Of a stretch of DNA of 5,506 nt, positions 5,139 to 5,506 are shown one piece after another. Under the pieces are notes generated by a model, which had not been told where the DNA came from, did no database searches, and saw only the letters and a program-made list of their open reading frames with translations. The translations under genes and the position numbers were made by a program. How positions within the stretch are numbered: the first letter of the stretch is position 1; each line of letters begins with the position of its first letter. Source of the stretch: ZLKRG08 sp964565165 (GTDB lineage: Bacteria > Actinomycetota > Actinomycetes > Nanopelagicales > Nanopelagicaceae); the NCBI GenBank assembly GCA_964565165.1, contig CAZMDJ010000064.1, positions 1-5,506 on the forward strand, read 5' to 3'.

Positions 5139-5215
5139 TGGTAGCGAGGGCGGGATTTGAACCCACGACACAGCGATTATGAGCCGCTTGCTCTACCAGG
5201 CTGAGCTACCCCGCC
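5139..5215 (-). tRNA. trnM: tRNA-Met (anticodon CAU), elongator type
   Basis: Cloverleaf on the minus strand: acceptor GGCGGGG/CCTCGCT with two G-U pairs, including G1-U72; D stem GCTC/GAGC; anticodon stem AGCGG/TCGCT around CTCATAA (anticodon CAU); T arm GTGGG-TTCAAAT-CCCGC; discriminator A at 5142 followed by an encoded CCA (5139-5141). The anticodon stem lacks the three consecutive G-C pairs of initiator tRNA, so I call it elongator. A CAU anticodon could also be a lysidine-modified isoleucine tRNA, but the location between tRNA-Thr and rpmG favours methionine. Confidence 0.9.
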
Positions 5216-5230
5216 AAGTTTTTGCTTTCG

Positions 5231-5303
5231 AGCCCCCCACCGGAATCGGACCGGTGACCTTTTCCTTACCATGGAAACGCTCTACCGACTGAGCTAGGGG
5301 GGC
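5231..5303 (-). tRNA. trnT: tRNA-Thr (anticodon GGU)
   Basis: Cloverleaf on the minus strand: perfect acceptor stem GCCCCCC/GGGGGGC, D stem GCTC/GAGC, anticodon stem TTTCC/GGAAA around ATGGTAA (anticodon GGU), and T arm ACCGG-TCCGATT-CCGGT. The discriminator is U (5231), common for threonine. CCA is not encoded. It lies 15 bases upstream of tRNA-Met, so the two are probably processed from one transcript. Confidence 0.96.
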
Positions 5304-5307
5304 TGGT

Positions 5308-5335
5308 CTGAGGGGCAAGGTTACCTGCTCCCCAG
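5308..5335 (-). other. imperfect hairpin between typA and tRNA-Thr
   Basis: A 28-base near-palindrome: on the minus strand CTGGGG-A-GCAGG pairs with CCTTG-C-CCCTCAG, giving 11 pairs (two of them G-U) and one A/C mismatch around a four-base loop. It starts 12 bases after the typA stop and ends four bases before tRNA-Thr. It may terminate typA transcription in the U-tract-free manner suggested for some Actinobacteria, but no U-run follows. The alternative is a tRNA leader or promoter region. Confidence 0.4.
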
Positions 5336-5346
5336 AAAATTCAGAA
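5318..5346 (-). promoter_or_regulatory. weak candidate promoter for tRNA-Thr/tRNA-Met
   Basis: TAACCT (5318-5323 on the minus strand) could be a -10 box, with a poor -35 box TTCTGA (5341-5346) 17 bases upstream. The start near 5311 would leave a leader of about eight bases before tRNA-Thr. The support is mainly the GTAACCTT string shared with the rpmG promoter region. The element overlaps the hairpin at 5308-5335. Confidence 0.25.
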
Positions 5347-5347
5347 A

Positions 5348-5506
5348 TTAACTGTTCTGATTAGCCTTCTTCGCACGTGAAGCTGCGCGACCGCGCTCGC
5401 CCTGATCAAGGATCACTTTGCGAATTCGAACCATCGCAGGAGTTACCTCAACGCACTCATCTTCGCCGCAGAATTCAAGAGCGCCTTCCATATTTAACTT
5501 CTTAGG
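5348..5506 (-). CDS. typA: ribosome-associated GTPase TypA/BipA, C-terminal end (truncated by window edge)
   Basis: The last 52 residues of a TypA/BipA-like translational GTPase, which binds the 70S ribosome and assists 50S assembly, especially in cold or stress. Only the unique C-terminal domain is present: KKLNMEGALEFCGEDECVEV, then TPAMVRIRKVILDQ and a basic tail ending KKANQNS. The blocks ALEF-ExDE-VEVTP and VRIRK match the TypA C-terminus. The GTP-binding and EF-Tu-like domains lie beyond the right edge, so completeness cannot be judged. The stop is TAA at 5348-5350, 45 bases before the tRNA-Thr gene. Confidence 0.85.
   Translation of the reverse strand, partial: PKKLNMEGALEFCGEDECVEVTPAMVRIRKVILDQGERGRAASRAKKANQNS

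Noticed and set aside
1..5506. Mobile element, CRISPR, toxin-antitoxin or defence system
   Set aside because: All coding space is filled by recognised housekeeping genes in a conserved order; no repeats array, integrase, transposase or unexplained gene is present.

Overview
The window looks like an ordinary housekeeping stretch of an actinobacterial chromosome. The gene order typA end / tRNA-Thr / tRNA-Met / rpmG / hadA / hadB / murB / aspC / tRNA-Trp / secE / nusG / rplK / rplA is the one expected around the secE-nusG-L11-L1 locus of Actinobacteria. NusG has the acidic N-terminal extension and the GPFATLP-type KOW domain of that phylum, and the HadA/HadB pair between rpmG and secE is also an actinobacterial trait. 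Base composition is moderate, with many AT-rich third positions, and genes overlap or sit a few bases apart. This suggests a low-GC, streamlined lineage such as the freshwater acI group (Nanopelagicales: Planktophila or Nanopelagicus-like). That lineage assignment is inference from gene content and composition.

Layout, read on the minus strand from right to left. (1) The last 52 codons of typA (5348-5506) are followed by a hairpin, tRNA-Thr(GGU) and tRNA-Met(CAU). (2) A candidate promoter then precedes the tightly coupled set rpmG, hadA, hadB, murB (5075 down to 3104). These genes are joined by a TAATG overlap, an ATGA overlap and a 3-base gap, linking ribosomal protein L33, a fatty-acid dehydratase and a peptidoglycan precursor enzyme. 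(3) aspC (1915-3117) is the only plus-strand gene. It converges on murB with a 14-base tail-to-tail overlap and diverges from tRNA-Trp. (4) The second minus-strand unit is tRNA-Trp(CCA), secE, nusG, rplK and the start of rplA, covering protein export, transcription elongation and the L11/L1 stalks.

No stretch longer than about 120 bases lacks a gene, and I see no mobile element, CRISPR array, phage gene or horizontally acquired island. The interest lies in the small non-coding gaps. There is an apparent 23S-rRNA-like L1 binding site and a UUCG hairpin between rplK and rplA. A shared GTAACC core sits at candidate -10 positions upstream of three transcription units, one of them inside a perfect inverted repeat before rpmG. 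HadA is unusually short. An inverted repeat spans the aspC/murB convergence. I found no convincing undescribed system.
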